Positions 42,580 through 54,309 of a stretch of 64,000 nucleotides of DNA are shown here, in pieces. The DNA is from Alphaproteobacteria bacterium (GTDB lineage Bacteria; Pseudomonadota; Alphaproteobacteria; Geminicoccales; Geminicoccaceae). The notes under the pieces are model-generated. The model was not told the DNA's origin and made no database searches. It worked only from the letters and a program-made list of their open reading frames with translations. The position numbers were made by a program, and so were the translations under genes. The stretch is from NCBI GenBank assembly GCA_026982705.1, contig JALSGP010000012.1, positions 62,001 through 126,000 of the forward strand, in the 5' to 3' direction. Positions within the stretch are counted from its first letter, which is position 1. Every line of letters starts with the position of its first letter.

Positions 42580-42615
42580 CTCACATATGCCGGGGTCGTA
42601 TGTCATGGTGGATGA

Positions 42616-42630
42616 GAACAAAATAGGAAC
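42616..42630. promoter_or_regulatory. GAAC-N7-GAAC, possible LexA box
   Basis: Two GAAC repeats separated by AAAATAG form the GAAC-N7-GAAC pattern of alphaproteobacterial LexA operators. It lies in an A/T-rich patch 105 bp upstream of the hsp20 start. With this base composition one such match would be expected by chance in a window of this size, so the support comes mainly from its location in a promoter region. Confidence 0.35.
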
Positions 42631-42648
42631 ATCGTGGTGCCCGTGCGC

Positions 42649-42678
42649 CCTCAAAAGGCCGCGCGGCCGTGCCCATAT
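42649..42678 (+). promoter_or_regulatory. Candidate RpoH (sigma-32) heat-shock promoter
   Basis: CCTCAAA (42649-42655) resembles the CTTGAAA -35 box (5 of 7), and CCCATAT (42672-42678) matches the CCCATnT -10 box, with a 16-bp spacer containing a 12-bp perfect palindrome (42657-42668). Transcription would start near 42685, giving a leader of about 50 bases to hsp20. Placement ahead of hsp20-lon makes a heat-shock promoter likely. Confidence 0.5.
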
Positions 42679-42734
42679 AGGGCATGGACCGTTCGCCGCC
42701 CGCGCGGGCACCCGACCCGGAGGATCCGAGACCG

Positions 42735-43136
42735 ATGACCTTCGATCCGACCCGATGGATGTGGATGGAGGCCTGCGAGATGCTCGCGCGCGCCGAACGG
42801 CTGCAGCGCCAGTTCTTCGTGCCGCGGCCGCCGGTGCGCGAGGCCTCGCAGTGGGAACCTCCGGTGGACGTGTTCGCGGAGGACGGTCGCCTCTGGATCC
42901 AGGTGGCGCTGCCCGGCGTGGCGCCGGAGGAGCTGGACGTCCTGTTCGAGGGGACGACGCTGGTGGTGCGCGGAAGGCGCCCGCTGCCGGCGCCGGCCCA
43001 CGGCGCCCGGCTGGTGCGCATGGAGATCCCCCACGGCCGTTTCGAGCGCCGCCTCCGCCTGCCGGCGGGCCGCTACGTGCTGCGTTCCAGCACGCTGGAA
43101 CACGGCCTGCTGTCGCTCGTACTCGAACGCATGTGA
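42735..43136 (+). CDS. Small heat shock protein (Hsp20/alpha-crystallin)
   Basis: The 133-residue protein has an alpha-crystallin domain: VDVFAEDGRLWIQVALPGV, TLVVRGRRPLP, and FERRLRLPAGRYV at the end. Such chaperones hold unfolded proteins for other systems. It starts at ATG 42735 preceded by GGAGG; a start at 42684 would lie at or upstream of the predicted +1. The gene is 9 bp before lon, so chaperone and protease are likely made together. Confidence 0.87.
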   Translation: MTFDPTRWMWMEACEMLARAERLQRQFFVPRPPVREASQWEPPVDVFAEDGRLWIQVALPGVAPEELDVLFEGTTLVVRGRRPLPAPAHGARLVRMEIPHGRFERRLRLPAGRYVLRSSTLEHGLLSLVLERM

Positions 43137-43145
43137 GGTGAAGCC

Positions 43146-45575
<2,430 letters not shown>

Positions 45576-45627
45576 CACCGTCCCGGCGCCCTTCCCGGAT
45601 CCGACCCGTCCACAGGGAGATCCCACC

Positions 45628-46551
45628 TTGGCGGAGGACCTCTACCATGTTCTCGGCGTCTCGCGGACGGCCTCGCAGGAGGAGATCCGCAGGGCCTACC
45701 GCGAGCTCGCGAAGAAGTACCATCCGGACTTCAATCCCGGCGACAGGGAGGCCGAGGAAAGGTTCAAGAAGATCTCCCGCGCCTACGAGATCCTCGGCGA
45801 TTCGGAAAAGCGCGCCCGCTACGACCGCGGCGAGATCGACGAGACCGGCCAGGAGCGGCCGCAGCCGCGCTTCTGGCGCGAGTATGCCGAGGCGGGCGGT
45901 CCGCACCGCTACGAGTCCACCGCCGGCTTCGAGGACCTGTTCGATCTCGACGAGATCCTGGGAGGACTGTTCGGCGGCGCGCGGGCCCGCGGACCGCGGC
46001 CCAGGCGCGGACGCGACGTCCACTACCGGCTGGAGGTGGACTTCCTGGAAGCGGCCCGCGGCGCCACCAGACGGGTGGTGACGCCCGACGGGCGCGGCCT
46101 CACCGTGGTGATCCCCGCCGGCATCGAGAGCGGGCGGGTGCTGCGGCTGGCCGGCGAGGGCGAGCCCGGCGTCCACGGCGGCCCGCCCGGCGATGCCCTG
46201 GTGGAGGTGGTGGTGCGGCCCCATCCCGTCTTCGAGCGGCGCGGCGACGACGTGTGGGTGCGCCTGCCCATCACCCTCGACGAGGCGGTCCTCGGCGCCA
46301 AGGTGGAGGTGCCGACGGTGGAGGGACGGGTGCGCCTCACCATCCCGAGGGGGACCTCCTCCGGCCGTCGCTTCCGGCTGCGGGGCAAGGGGCTGCGCAA
46401 CCCCGTCACCGGCCGCCGCGGCGATCAGTACGTGGAGGTCCACATCGTCCTGCCCGAGCGGGTCGATCCCGAGCTCGAGGACTTCGTCCGGCGCTGGCGC
46501 GAGACCCACGCCTACGATCCGCGCCGCGGGCTGCTGCGGGAGGTGGCGTGA
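45628..46551 (+). CDS. cbpA: DnaJ-class co-chaperone, CbpA-like (no zinc finger)
   Basis: A 307-residue protein with an N-terminal J domain ([17 protein letters not shown] contains HPD), a Gly/Phe-poor linker and two C-terminal substrate-binding repeats ([32 protein letters not shown]). The zinc finger of DnaJ is absent, as in CbpA. It would activate DnaK. A TTG start is used, with CAGGGAGA just upstream. It is followed directly by a CbpM-like gene, the natural partner. Confidence 0.88.
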   Translation: MAEDLYHVLGVSRTASQEEIRRAYRELAKKYHPDFNPGDREAEERFKKISRAYEILGDSEKRARYDRGEIDETGQERPQPRFWREYAEAGGPHRYESTAGFEDLFDLDEILGGLFGGARARGPRPRRGRDVHYRLEVDFLEAARGATRRVVTPDGRGLTVVIPAGIESGRVLRLAGEGEPGVHGGPPGDALVEVVVRPHPVFERRGDDVWVRLPITLDEAVLGAKVEVPTVEGRVRLTIPRGTSSGRRFRLRGKGLRNPVTGRRGDQYVEVHIVLPERVDPELEDFVRRWRETHAYDPRRGLLREVA

Positions 46552-46871
46552 TGTGGTACCGCGAGGAGGAGGTGGTGGCGCGGGTGCCGGGCCTCACGGT
46601 CCGGCGTCTCAGGCGCTGGGTGGTGCGCGGCTGGGTGCGCCCGGCCCGCCGCGACGGCGAGGTGGCCTTCGACGAGCTGGACCTGGCCCGCCTGCGCCTG
46701 CTGGTGGAGCTGCGGGACGAGCTCGGCCTCGGCGAGGACGTGCTGTCGGTGGTGCTGGGGCTCATGGACCAGCTCTACGGCCTGCGCCGGCGCCTGCGCC
46801 TGCTGCTGGAGGCGGTGGCCGAACTGCCGGAGGAACAGCGCCGCCGCATCCTCGAACGCCTCGGCGGGTGA
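46551..46871 (+). CDS. cbpM: CbpM-like modulator of CbpA (MerR-type fold)
   Basis: The 106-residue protein begins [24 protein letters not shown], a small winged-helix like MerR domain, followed by a coiled-coil-like dimer segment (LYGLRRRLRLLLEAVAELP). This is the CbpM type, which binds the CbpA J domain and inhibits it. The ATG overlaps the cbpA stop by 1 bp (TGATG), which is strong evidence of coupled translation. A DNA-binding function is less likely in this position. Confidence 0.82.
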   Translation: MWYREEEVVARVPGLTVRRLRRWVVRGWVRPARRDGEVAFDELDLARLRLLVELRDELGLGEDVLSVVLGLMDQLYGLRRRLRLLLEAVAELPEEQRRRILERLGG

Positions 46872-46932
46872 GGCCGCTTGCCGCCGGCCCCGTCCCGTGC
46901 CACCTGCGGGCGGGGATCTGTGGGAGTCGCCC

Positions 46933-47916
46933 TTGACCATCCTCGTAACCGGTGCCGCCGGATTCATCGGCGCCTTCGTCGCCCGCGCGCTGCTGGAGCG
47001 CGGCGAGCGGGTGATCGGGCTCGACAATCTCGATTCCTATTACGACCCCGCCCTCAAGCGTCATCGGCTGGAGATGCTGGAGGCCCACGGGGATTTCCGC
47101 TTCGTCCGGGCGGACATCGCCGATTTCGCCGGTATGGTGGAAACGCTCGGCGGCGAGCGCGAGGCCGTCCGGGTGGTGGTCCACCTCGCCGCCCAGGCGG
47201 GCGTGCGCCATTCGCTCGAGAACCCCTTCGCCTACGCGCGCAGCAATCTTCTGGGCCACCTCGCGATCCTCGAACTGTGCCGCCACCGACTGCCACGGCT
47301 GGAGCGGCTGGTCTATGCCAGCTCCAGTTCGGTCTACGGGGCCAACACCGAGGTGCCCTTCGCCGAGGACCAGCGGGTGGACCGTCCGGTCTCGCTCTAT
47401 GCCGCCACCAAGCGCGCCGACGAGCTCATGAGCGAGACCTACGCCCGTCTCTACGGCATCCCCCAGATCGGCCTCCGCTTCTTCACCGTCTACGGGCCCA
47501 TGGGCCGGCCGGACATGGCCTATTTCGCCTTCGCCGACGCCATCGTCGAGGGACGGCCCATCCGCCTCTTCAACCACGGGCGCATGCGCCGCGACTTCAC
47601 CTGGATCGAGGACGTGGTGGCCGGGGTGCTGGCGGCGGCGGACCACCGGCCCGCCCGCGAGGACGGTGTGCCGCATCGCATCTTCAATCTCGGCAACCAC
47701 CGCCCGGTGGAGCTGCTCACCTTCGTGCATCTGCTGGAGCGGGCCATCGGCCGCGAGGCCGTCAAGGAGTTCGCGCCCATGCAGCCGGGCGACGTGGTGG
47801 AGACCTGCGCCGACATCACCGCCGCCCGCCGCGAGCTCGGCTTCGCGCCGACGACGCCGCTGGAGGAGGGCCTGCCCCGCTTCGTCGCCTGGCACCGCCG
47901 CTGGCGTGGCTGGTGA
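46933..47916 (+). CDS. UDP-glucuronate 4-epimerase-type NAD-dependent epimerase
   Basis: The 327-residue protein has TGAAGFIGAFVARALLERG as its NAD-binding motif, the SSSSVYG and YAATKRADE catalytic segments, and DNLDSYYDPALKRHR which is typical of UDP-glucuronate (or galacturonate) 4-epimerases. It supplies sugars for polysaccharide. A TTG start at 46933 with GGGAG six bases ahead is best; GTG 46897 would add 12 unlikely residues. The 61-bp gap after cbpM has no visible gene. Confidence 0.87.
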   Translation: MTILVTGAAGFIGAFVARALLERGERVIGLDNLDSYYDPALKRHRLEMLEAHGDFRFVRADIADFAGMVETLGGEREAVRVVVHLAAQAGVRHSLENPFAYARSNLLGHLAILELCRHRLPRLERLVYASSSSVYGANTEVPFAEDQRVDRPVSLYAATKRADELMSETYARLYGIPQIGLRFFTVYGPMGRPDMAYFAFADAIVEGRPIRLFNHGRMRRDFTWIEDVVAGVLAAADHRPAREDGVPHRIFNLGNHRPVELLTFVHLLERAIGREAVKEFAPMQPGDVVETCADITAARRELGFAPTTPLEEGLPRFVAWHRRWRGW

Positions 47917-47994
47917 GCGACGTGGCGGTTGCGCATGGTTTCATCCGAAACTAATTGCGGGGCGGGCGCCCGCAGGAGGGAGGCATCGGAGTCC

Positions 47995-49080
47995 ATGGCG
48001 CGTTTCCATCCCCTCGAAGTGGCCGAGGTCCGCCGCGAGACCGCCGACTGCGTGTCGGTGCGCTTCGCCGTGCCACCGCATCTGGCCGACACCTTCCTCG
48101 GCTTCCGCGCCGGCCAGCACCTGGTGCTGCGGCTGGTACGGGACGGCGAGGAGCTGCGTCGCACCTATTCCATCTGTACGCCGGAAGGTTCGGGAGAGCT
48201 GCGCATCGCCGTCAAGCGCCAGCCCCACGGGCGGGTCTCCGGCTGGCTCAACGAGGCGCTGCGGCCGGGCGACGTGCTGGAGGTCTCGCCCCCTCTCGGC
48301 CGCTTCGGCATCGACTTCGATCCCGGGCGTCGCGCCCACTATGTGGCCTTCGCCGCCGGCTCCGGCATCACGCCGGTGATCTCCATCCTGGAGACGGCGC
48401 TCCGCCGCGAGCCGGAGAGCCACTTCACCCTCTTCTACGGCAACCGCAACACCCGGTCCATCATCTTCCGCGAGCGCCTCGAGGACCTCAAGGACGTCCA
48501 CCGCGAGCGCTTCGCCCTCTTCCACGTGCTCTCGGCGGAGACGGCGGAGGGCATGGAGCACTTCACCGGCCGCATCACGCCGGAGAAGGTGCGCTTCTGG
48601 GCGGGCCGCCTGTTCGATCCGCAGGAGGTGGACGCCTTCTTCCTCTGCGGCCCCGCGCCCATGATCCAGGATCTCGCCGACACCCTCGCCGACCTCGGCG
48701 TGCCGCGGGCCCGCATCCGCTACGAATACTTCACCCCGGAGGGCAATCGGCCGCGCTCGGCGGCGCCGGCCGGGGCGACGGACCCGGTCGCCGGCGGTAC
48801 CGCCCGGGTGGTGGTGATCCTCGACGACGAGCGTCACGAGTTCGACATGCCCAGGGGCGGCCCCAGCATCCTCGAGGCGGCGCGCGAACACGGCCTCGAC
48901 GTGCCCTTCAGCTGCACCGCCGGCGTCTGCGCCACCTGCCGGGCGCGGCTGCGCGAGGGTCGGGTGGAGATGGCGGAGAACTACGCCCTCGAGGACTGGG
49001 AGATCGCACGCGGCGAGATCCTCACCTGCCAGGCGCGACCCGTCACCGAACGGGTGGTGGTGGACTACGACGCGACCTGA
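47995..49080 (+). CDS. FAD/2Fe-2S ferredoxin-NAD(P)H reductase (PaaE-like)
   Basis: A 361-residue multidomain flavoprotein: FAD-binding domain (GQHLVLRL, RRTYSICTP), NAD-binding domain (AAGSGITPVISIL, FFLCGPAPMI) and a C-terminal plant-type [2Fe-2S] domain (CTAGVCATCRARL and a last Cys in ILTCQARP). It feeds electrons to oxygenases such as phenylacetate or related hydroxylases. No oxygenase gene is in the window. ATG 47995 has AGGAGGGAGG upstream. It overlaps the convergent HDAC-like gene by 16 bp. Confidence 0.9.
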   Translation: MARFHPLEVAEVRRETADCVSVRFAVPPHLADTFLGFRAGQHLVLRLVRDGEELRRTYSICTPEGSGELRIAVKRQPHGRVSGWLNEALRPGDVLEVSPPLGRFGIDFDPGRRAHYVAFAAGSGITPVISILETALRREPESHFTLFYGNRNTRSIIFRERLEDLKDVHRERFALFHVLSAETAEGMEHFTGRITPEKVRFWAGRLFDPQEVDAFFLCGPAPMIQDLADTLADLGVPRARIRYEYFTPEGNRPRSAAPAGATDPVAGGTARVVVILDDERHEFDMPRGGPSILEAAREHGLDVPFSCTAGVCATCRARLREGRVEMAENYALEDWEIARGEILTCQARPVTERVVVDYDAT

Positions 49081-49994
49081 GACGCCGCCGCGGCGGCGCA
49101 CAGCGCCCCCAGCGACACCAGGTGTCGCCGTGCCGCCACCTCCGGCGGGCCGTAGCCGCCGCCCGGGACCCAGGCCGACGGGATGCCGCGGGCCCGCAGC
49201 ATGCCCAGCACCAGCCGCTCGCGGGCGGCGAGGGCGGCGTCGTCCAGGGCGAGGCGCCCCAGCGGATCGTCCCGGTGCACGTCCACCCCCGCCACCACCA
49301 GCGCCAGCTCGGGTCGCAGCCGGTCCAGAAGCGGCGGCAGCAACCGGTGCAGCAGCGTGAGATAGGCCGTCCCGTCGAGCCCGTCGTCGAGGGCGAGGTC
49401 GAGGCGGCTTCGGGCCTTGCGCACCGGATGGTTGCGGGCGGCATGGAGGGAGACGGTGGCGATGTCGGCGTCCCGGGCCATGATCCGGGCTGTGCCGTCG
49501 CCCTGGTGCACGTCCAGGTCCAGCACCAACACCCGCCGCACCCGTCCCTCCGCCCGCAGCACCCGCACCGCCACCGCCACGTCGTTGAACAGACAGAAGG
49601 GGCCGGGCCCGTCGGGGCCGGCATGGTGGCCGCCGCCGGCGAAGTGGAAGGCGAGACCGTGGTCGAGGGCGAGGCGTGCGGCCAGCACCGTGCCGCCCAC
49701 GCCGAGGCGCACCCGCAGCAGCCAGTCCGGCGTCGGTGCGAAGCCCAGGAGCCGCCGTTCGCGCGCCTCCAGCCGGCCGCTCAGGGCCCGCGCCACCCAG
49801 GCGGGATGGTGGGCCAGCTCCAGCCAAGGGCGGGGGGCCGGCGCCGGCGCGAGGACGGGAGCGCCCTCCAGCAGTCCCGCCGCCCGGGCGAGATCGTGGA
49901 GCAGCCCCGCCTTGCCGGCGGGCAGGCGGCGGTCGGCCGGCAAGCGACGGCGGTAGAGGGGGTGGAAGACGAAGGCGACGGCCGCCTCCCTCAT
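49065..49994 (-). CDS. Histone deacetylase-family (AcuC-like) amidohydrolase
   Basis: The 309-residue protein belongs to the HDAC/acetylpolyamine amidohydrolase family: GGGHHAGPDG, DLDVHQGDGT and AGVDVHRDDPLG carry the zinc ligands and catalytic His pair, and the late GGGY has the Tyr. It removes acetyl groups from lysines or acetylated small amines. ATG 49994 overlaps holC by 4 bp. The last 16 bp overlap the convergent reductase. Confidence 0.9.
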   Translation of the reverse strand: MREAAVAFVFHPLYRRRLPADRRLPAGKAGLLHDLARAAGLLEGAPVLAPAPAPRPWLELAHHPAWVARALSGRLEARERRLLGFAPTPDWLLRVRLGVGGTVLAARLALDHGLAFHFAGGGHHAGPDGPGPFCLFNDVAVAVRVLRAEGRVRRVLVLDLDVHQGDGTARIMARDADIATVSLHAARNHPVRKARSRLDLALDDGLDGTAYLTLLHRLLPPLLDRLRPELALVVAGVDVHRDDPLGRLALDDAALAARERLVLGMLRARGIPSAWVPGGGYGPPEVAARRHLVSLGALCAAAAASQVAS

Positions 49995-50440
49995 CGGCCC
50001 CGCTGCCAGCGCCCCCGCTCGTCCTGGCGGTAATAGGCGACGGTGTGACCGACGCGGCCCGCCTCCCGCCAGCGCCGCCGCGCCGCCTCGAGCTGCTCCG
50101 GGTCGTTGCCGTCGAAGAGGTCCAGCACCCGGTCGAAACCGTCGAGGCCCTCGTGGGGCGCCCCGTCCACCAGGATCAGGATGCGGGCGCCGTTGGGATT
50201 CTCCACCGCCGTGGTGAGCCAGACGGGCTGGCGCTCGGGGTGGCCGTCGCGGCGGGTGCCATGGGGCAGGAAGGAGTCGCGGCGGTAGGTCCAGAGCACC
50301 CGTGCGAGCTGCTCGACGCGTTCCTCGTCGGTGCCGCGCACCACCGCCCGCTGGCCCGCCGCCAACACCTTCTCCAGGAGCCGCGGCAGCGCCTCCTCCA
50401 GCCGCGAACGGGTGAGATGGTAGAAGGCGATCTCGCTCAA
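49991..50440 (-). CDS. holC: DNA polymerase III chi subunit
   Basis: This 149-residue protein has the HolC block EIAFYHLTRSRLEEALPRLL and LWTYRRDSFLPHGTR, the chi subunit that contacts SSB and psi in the replicase clamp loader. It starts at TTG 50440, overlapping the pepA stop by 4 bp. In alphaproteobacteria holC is usually next to pepA, in agreement. Confidence 0.9.
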   Translation of the reverse strand: MSEIAFYHLTRSRLEEALPRLLEKVLAAGQRAVVRGTDEERVEQLARVLWTYRRDSFLPHGTRRDGHPERQPVWLTTAVENPNGARILILVDGAPHEGLDGFDRVLDLFDGNDPEQLEAARRRWREAGRVGHTVAYYRQDERGRWQRGR

Positions 50441-51936
50441 GCCCCGCCGCCGTCCCCGTAGCGCAGCCGCACGAAGCGGTCGAGCAGGCGCACGCCGAAG
50501 CCGGTGGCGCCCTTGCGCACCAGCGGCCGCTCGCGGTCGGCCCAGGCGACGCCGGCGATGTCCAGATGGGCCCAGGCCCGCTCGCCCACGAAGGGGGCGA
50601 GGAAGGCGGCGCCCACGATGGCACCGGCCTCGCGGCCGCGGCCGATGTTCCTGAGGTCGGCCTCCTCGCCCTTGACCAGCTCGCGGTAGGCCTCGTCGAG
50701 GGGGAGTCGCCACAGCCGCTCGCCCACCTCTTCGCCGGCCCGCAGCAGCTGGTCGGCGAGGGTGTCGTCGCTGGCGAAGAGACCGGCCCGCTCCTTGCCG
50801 AGGGCGACGATCACCGCGCCGGTGAGGGTGGCCACGTCGATCAGCACCTCGGGATCGTGCCGTTCCACCACCCAGCCGATCACGTCGGCCAGCACCAGCC
50901 GGCCCTCGGCGTCGGTGTTCAGGACCTCCACCGTCCGGCCGGCGTAGGTGCGGACGATGTCGCCCGGACGCTGGGCGGTGCCGGAGGGCATGTTCTCGGC
51001 GAGTCCCACCGCCGCCACCACGTCCACCGGTGCCCGCCGCGCCGCCAGCGCCCGCAGCGCCCCGGCCACCGCCGCGGCACCGGCCATGTCCCACTTCATG
51101 TCGTGCATGCCCTGGGCGGGCTTGAGGGAGATGCCGCCGGTATCGAAGCACACCCCCTTGCCCACCAGCGCCAGCGGCCGGCCGCCGTCCCCCCCGCGCC
51201 AGCGCATCACCACCATGCACGGCGGCCGCGCACTGCCCTGTCCCACCGCCAGTAGCGCGTTCAGCCCCAGCTCCCGCAGTCGGTCGGCGTCGAACACCTC
51301 CACCTCGACGCCGAGATCGGCGAGCGCCCGCAGGCGTTCGGCGAAGCTCTCCGGATCGAGGACGTTGGCCGGCTCCGCCACCAGCTCCCGCGCCCAGTCG
51401 CTGGCCTCCCACACCGCCCGCGCCTCGGCGAGGCGGGCCTCCGGCACGGTCCCGCTCAGGAACTCGAGCCGTCGCGGCCGGGGGCCGCCGTCCTCCTCGT
51501 CGCGACTGCGGTACTTGTCGAAGCGCCAGGCCCGCAGATGGGCGCCGGTGGCGAGGGCCAGCACCGCCTCCGCCTCGTCCGTGCCGAGATCGAGCCCGGT
51601 GGGTGCCGCCACCGCCAGATCCTCGATACGGGCCGCCTCCGCCGCCTTCACGAGGCGGGCGCCCGCCCGTTCGAGATCGTGAAGGGTCGGCGCCCGGTCC
51701 GCGAAGCCGAGCACCTGGATCAGCACCCGCTCGTGGTCGAGGCCGCGCGGCAGCACCAACTCGGCCACGGCACCGTGTTCGGGTTTCGGCCCCAGCATGG
51801 CCAGCGCCCGGCCGACGGCGCCGCCGGAGCGCCGGTCGAGCTCCGCCGCCGCCGCCGACAGGCGGCCGTCGCGCCCCGCGAACACGGCCACACGACCGTG
51901 GGTGGGCAGGTCCTTCCGCACCACGACGATGTCCAC
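50437..51936 (-). CDS. pepA: Leucyl aminopeptidase (PepA)
   Basis: PepA is a manganese/zinc-dependent aminopeptidase. The 499-residue enzyme shows GKGVCFDTGGISLKPAQGM with metal ligands, MAGAAAVAGALRALA and the family signature NTDAEGRLVLADV. The N-terminal domain is distinctive of PepA. The GTG start at 51936 is preceded by GGGAGG. It is divergent from lptD. Confidence 0.95.
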   Translation of the reverse strand: MDIVVVRKDLPTHGRVAVFAGRDGRLSAAAAELDRRSGGAVGRALAMLGPKPEHGAVAELVLPRGLDHERVLIQVLGFADRAPTLHDLERAGARLVKAAEAARIEDLAVAAPTGLDLGTDEAEAVLALATGAHLRAWRFDKYRSRDEEDGGPRPRRLEFLSGTVPEARLAEARAVWEASDWARELVAEPANVLDPESFAERLRALADLGVEVEVFDADRLRELGLNALLAVGQGSARPPCMVVMRWRGGDGGRPLALVGKGVCFDTGGISLKPAQGMHDMKWDMAGAAAVAGALRALAARRAPVDVVAAVGLAENMPSGTAQRPGDIVRTYAGRTVEVLNTDAEGRLVLADVIGWVVERHDPEVLIDVATLTGAVIVALGKERAGLFASDDTLADQLLRAGEEVGERLWRLPLDEAYRELVKGEEADLRNIGRGREAGAIVGAAFLAPFVGERAWAHLDIAGVAWADRERPLVRKGATGFGVRLLDRFVRLRYGDGGGA

Positions 51937-52077
51937 GTGATCCTCCCGCGCCGCTCGGCGAAGATCCGCCCGGCCCGTCCGGCGGATCGCTTCCGCATTC
52001 CGGTGCAGCCGTTATAGTGGCGGCGGCCGGTCGCCCCCGCAAGGCCGGCCGGGAGGGATCGCCACCGCAAGGGGTCC

Positions 52078-54309
52078 ATGTCCGTCCGCAGCTGGATCGC
52101 CGCAGTCCTGGCCGGCGCCGTCCTCCTCGCCCCCGCCGCCTCCCGCGCCGGCGCGACCGGATCTCCGCCCGTCCGACGGTCGGCGGAGGGACTCGCCCGC
52201 GAGCCCATGCTGCTCGAGGCCGACCGCCTGCGCTACGACTTCGCGCGACGGGTGGTGACCGCCGAGGGGCGTGTCCGTCTGGAGAGCGCCGGCCACGTGC
52301 TCACCGCCGACCGCCTCGTCTACGACGCCCGCGCCGACCTGGTGCGGGCGGAGGGACGGGTGACCCTCGCCACCGCCGGCGGCCAGGTGTTCTACGGTGA
52401 GAAGGTGGAGCTCACGGGCGACCTCCGCGAGGGCTTCGTGCGCCACGCCGCCGCCCGCCTCGACGGCGGCGCGCGCCTCGCCGCCAATCTCGCGATCCGC
52501 CTCGGGGGGCGCACCACCATCCTGGAGCGGGCGGTCTTCTCGAGCTGTCCGGTGGCGTGTCCGAACGGCCGGCCGCCGCTGTGGCGGCTGCGCGCCGCGC
52601 GCGTGATCCACGATGCCGAGCGCCGCACCCTCACCTACGAGGAGGTGGTGCTGGAGCTGGGCGGCGTGCCGGTGCTGTGGCTGCCCCGCTTCTCCCATCC
52701 GGATCCCACCGTCGAGCGGCGGACCGGCTTCCTGGTGCCCGACGGTGGCACCGACACCGAGCTCGGCCTGTGGCTGCGCACCCCCTTCTTCGTGGTGCTG
52801 GCCCCCAACCGCGACCTCACCCTCACGCCCATGCTGGCGACCTCCCAGGGCGCCATGCTGCGGGCGGAGCTGCGGGACCTCGAGACCTTCGGCCTCACCG
52901 AGCTGGGCGCGAGCCTCGCCTGGGCCAAGGAACACGTGGCGAATCCGGGCCGGCCGCGCAAGCGTACGCTCCGCGGCCACCTGGAGGGGCGCGGTCGCTA
53001 CGCCGTGCGCGACGAGGACCGCTTCGGCTTCGACTTCGCCCTCGCCTCCGACGACACCTATCTCGACACCTTCAGGATCTCCGACGAGGACGTGCTGGAG
53101 AGCCGCCTGTTCTACGAGCGGTTCGACGGCCGCGACTTCCTCGGCGTCGAGACGGTGGGCTTCCAGGGCCTCAGGCCCGGTGACGACCAGGGACGCATCC
53201 CCGTCGCCACGCCGGCGGCCACCGTCCATCTGCGGCGGGCGCTGGGCATGGTGCGCGGCGCCTCCTGGACCTTCGACGGCGACCTCCTGATCCTGTCCCG
53301 TCGCGACGGCCTCGATACCCGGCGGCTGGTGGGCGAGGGCGGTCTCGAATGGTCGGGCCTCGGCCGCTTCGGCGATCTCTGGCGGCTGCGCGCGAGCCTC
53401 CGCGGCGACCTCTACTGGATCGACGGCGATCCGGCGACCCTCGGCGGCGGGCCCGAACGCACCGCCGCCCGCCTCGTCCCCCAGTTCCACGCCGGCTGGA
53501 GCTGGCCCCTCGTGACCACCACCGGCCGCTGGTCGCATCTGGTGGAGCCGTCGCTGGCCGTGACGGTGGGCACGGTGCGCGACAGCGACGATCCCCTGCC
53601 CAACGAGGACAGTCTCTCCTTCGAGTTCGACGAGACCAATCTCTTCGCGCCCACGCGCTTTTCCGGCTTCGACCGGGTCGAGCGGGGGCTGCGCCTCGCC
53701 TGGGGTGTGCGCTTCGAGAGCGTGCGTCCCGGGGGTCTGCGCATCGGCGGCACCCTCGGCCAGGTGATCCGCCCCGATCCCGCCGACGTCTTCCCGCGCG
53801 GCAGCGGCCTCGAGGGGACCTTCTCGGATCTGGTGGGACGCCTCGACCTCCGCCCCCACGACTGGCTGGAGGCCACCTACCGGTTCCGCCTCCACCTACC
53901 GACCTCCGCCTTCCGCCGCAACGACGTGGCGGCGCTCTTGGGACCATCCTGGCTGCGCCTGCGCCTCAACTACGTGGAACTCTCCGACGAGCCCGCCGCC
54001 GGCTTCACCCGCCGCCGCGAACAGCTCCTCGCGGGCCTCCGCCTCGCCCCCTCGGCCCGCTTCGCCCTGGGCGGGCAGATCCGCTACGACTTCCGCGACG
54101 ACGAGCTGCTGTCCTGGAGCGCGGGCTTCGTCTGGCGCGGGGCCTGCCTCTCCTTGACCGCCGGCATCGAGCGTCGATTTACCAGCCGGGGCGAGCTGCG
54201 GGACGAGACCACCTTCCGGGTGCGGCTGGGGCTCGCCGGGCTCGGCGGCGAGGAGGCGGGAGGCGACTGTTCGGGCGGAAGACCCATGCGGGAGGTGGCG
54301 GAACGGTGA
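52078..54309 (+). CDS. lptD: LPS-assembly outer membrane protein LptD
   Basis: LptD inserts lipopolysaccharide into the outer membrane. The 743-residue protein has a signal peptide (WIAAVLAGAVLLAPAASRAG), a periplasmic OstA-type domain (LEADRLRYDFARRVVTAEG) and a C-terminal beta-barrel from about residue 290 with repeated strands such as GYFVW-type turns. Cys pair SCPVAC and later single Cys residues could form the disulfides that guide assembly. ATG 52078 follows AAGGGG. A TATAGT hexamer at 52013-52018 may be a -10 box. Confidence 0.93.
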   Translation: MSVRSWIAAVLAGAVLLAPAASRAGATGSPPVRRSAEGLAREPMLLEADRLRYDFARRVVTAEGRVRLESAGHVLTADRLVYDARADLVRAEGRVTLATAGGQVFYGEKVELTGDLREGFVRHAAARLDGGARLAANLAIRLGGRTTILERAVFSSCPVACPNGRPPLWRLRAARVIHDAERRTLTYEEVVLELGGVPVLWLPRFSHPDPTVERRTGFLVPDGGTDTELGLWLRTPFFVVLAPNRDLTLTPMLATSQGAMLRAELRDLETFGLTELGASLAWAKEHVANPGRPRKRTLRGHLEGRGRYAVRDEDRFGFDFALASDDTYLDTFRISDEDVLESRLFYERFDGRDFLGVETVGFQGLRPGDDQGRIPVATPAATVHLRRALGMVRGASWTFDGDLLILSRRDGLDTRRLVGEGGLEWSGLGRFGDLWRLRASLRGDLYWIDGDPATLGGGPERTAARLVPQFHAGWSWPLVTTTGRWSHLVEPSLAVTVGTVRDSDDPLPNEDSLSFEFDETNLFAPTRFSGFDRVERGLRLAWGVRFESVRPGGLRIGGTLGQVIRPDPADVFPRGSGLEGTFSDLVGRLDLRPHDWLEATYRFRLHLPTSAFRRNDVAALLGPSWLRLRLNYVELSDEPAAGFTRRREQLLAGLRLAPSARFALGGQIRYDFRDDELLSWSAGFVWRGACLSLTAGIERRFTSRGELRDETTFRVRLGLAGLGGEEAGGDCSGGRPMREVAER

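Noticed and set aside
42475-42711. Small minus-strand frame starting just below the GAAC repeats
   Set aside because: Considered as an SOS-induced small gene, but it has no membrane helix, no ribosome site and runs into the GH114 coding end.
49991-52042. 683-codon open frame across pepA
   Set aside because: Only the last 149 codons match HolC; the rest is an antisense-like shadow of pepA in another frame.
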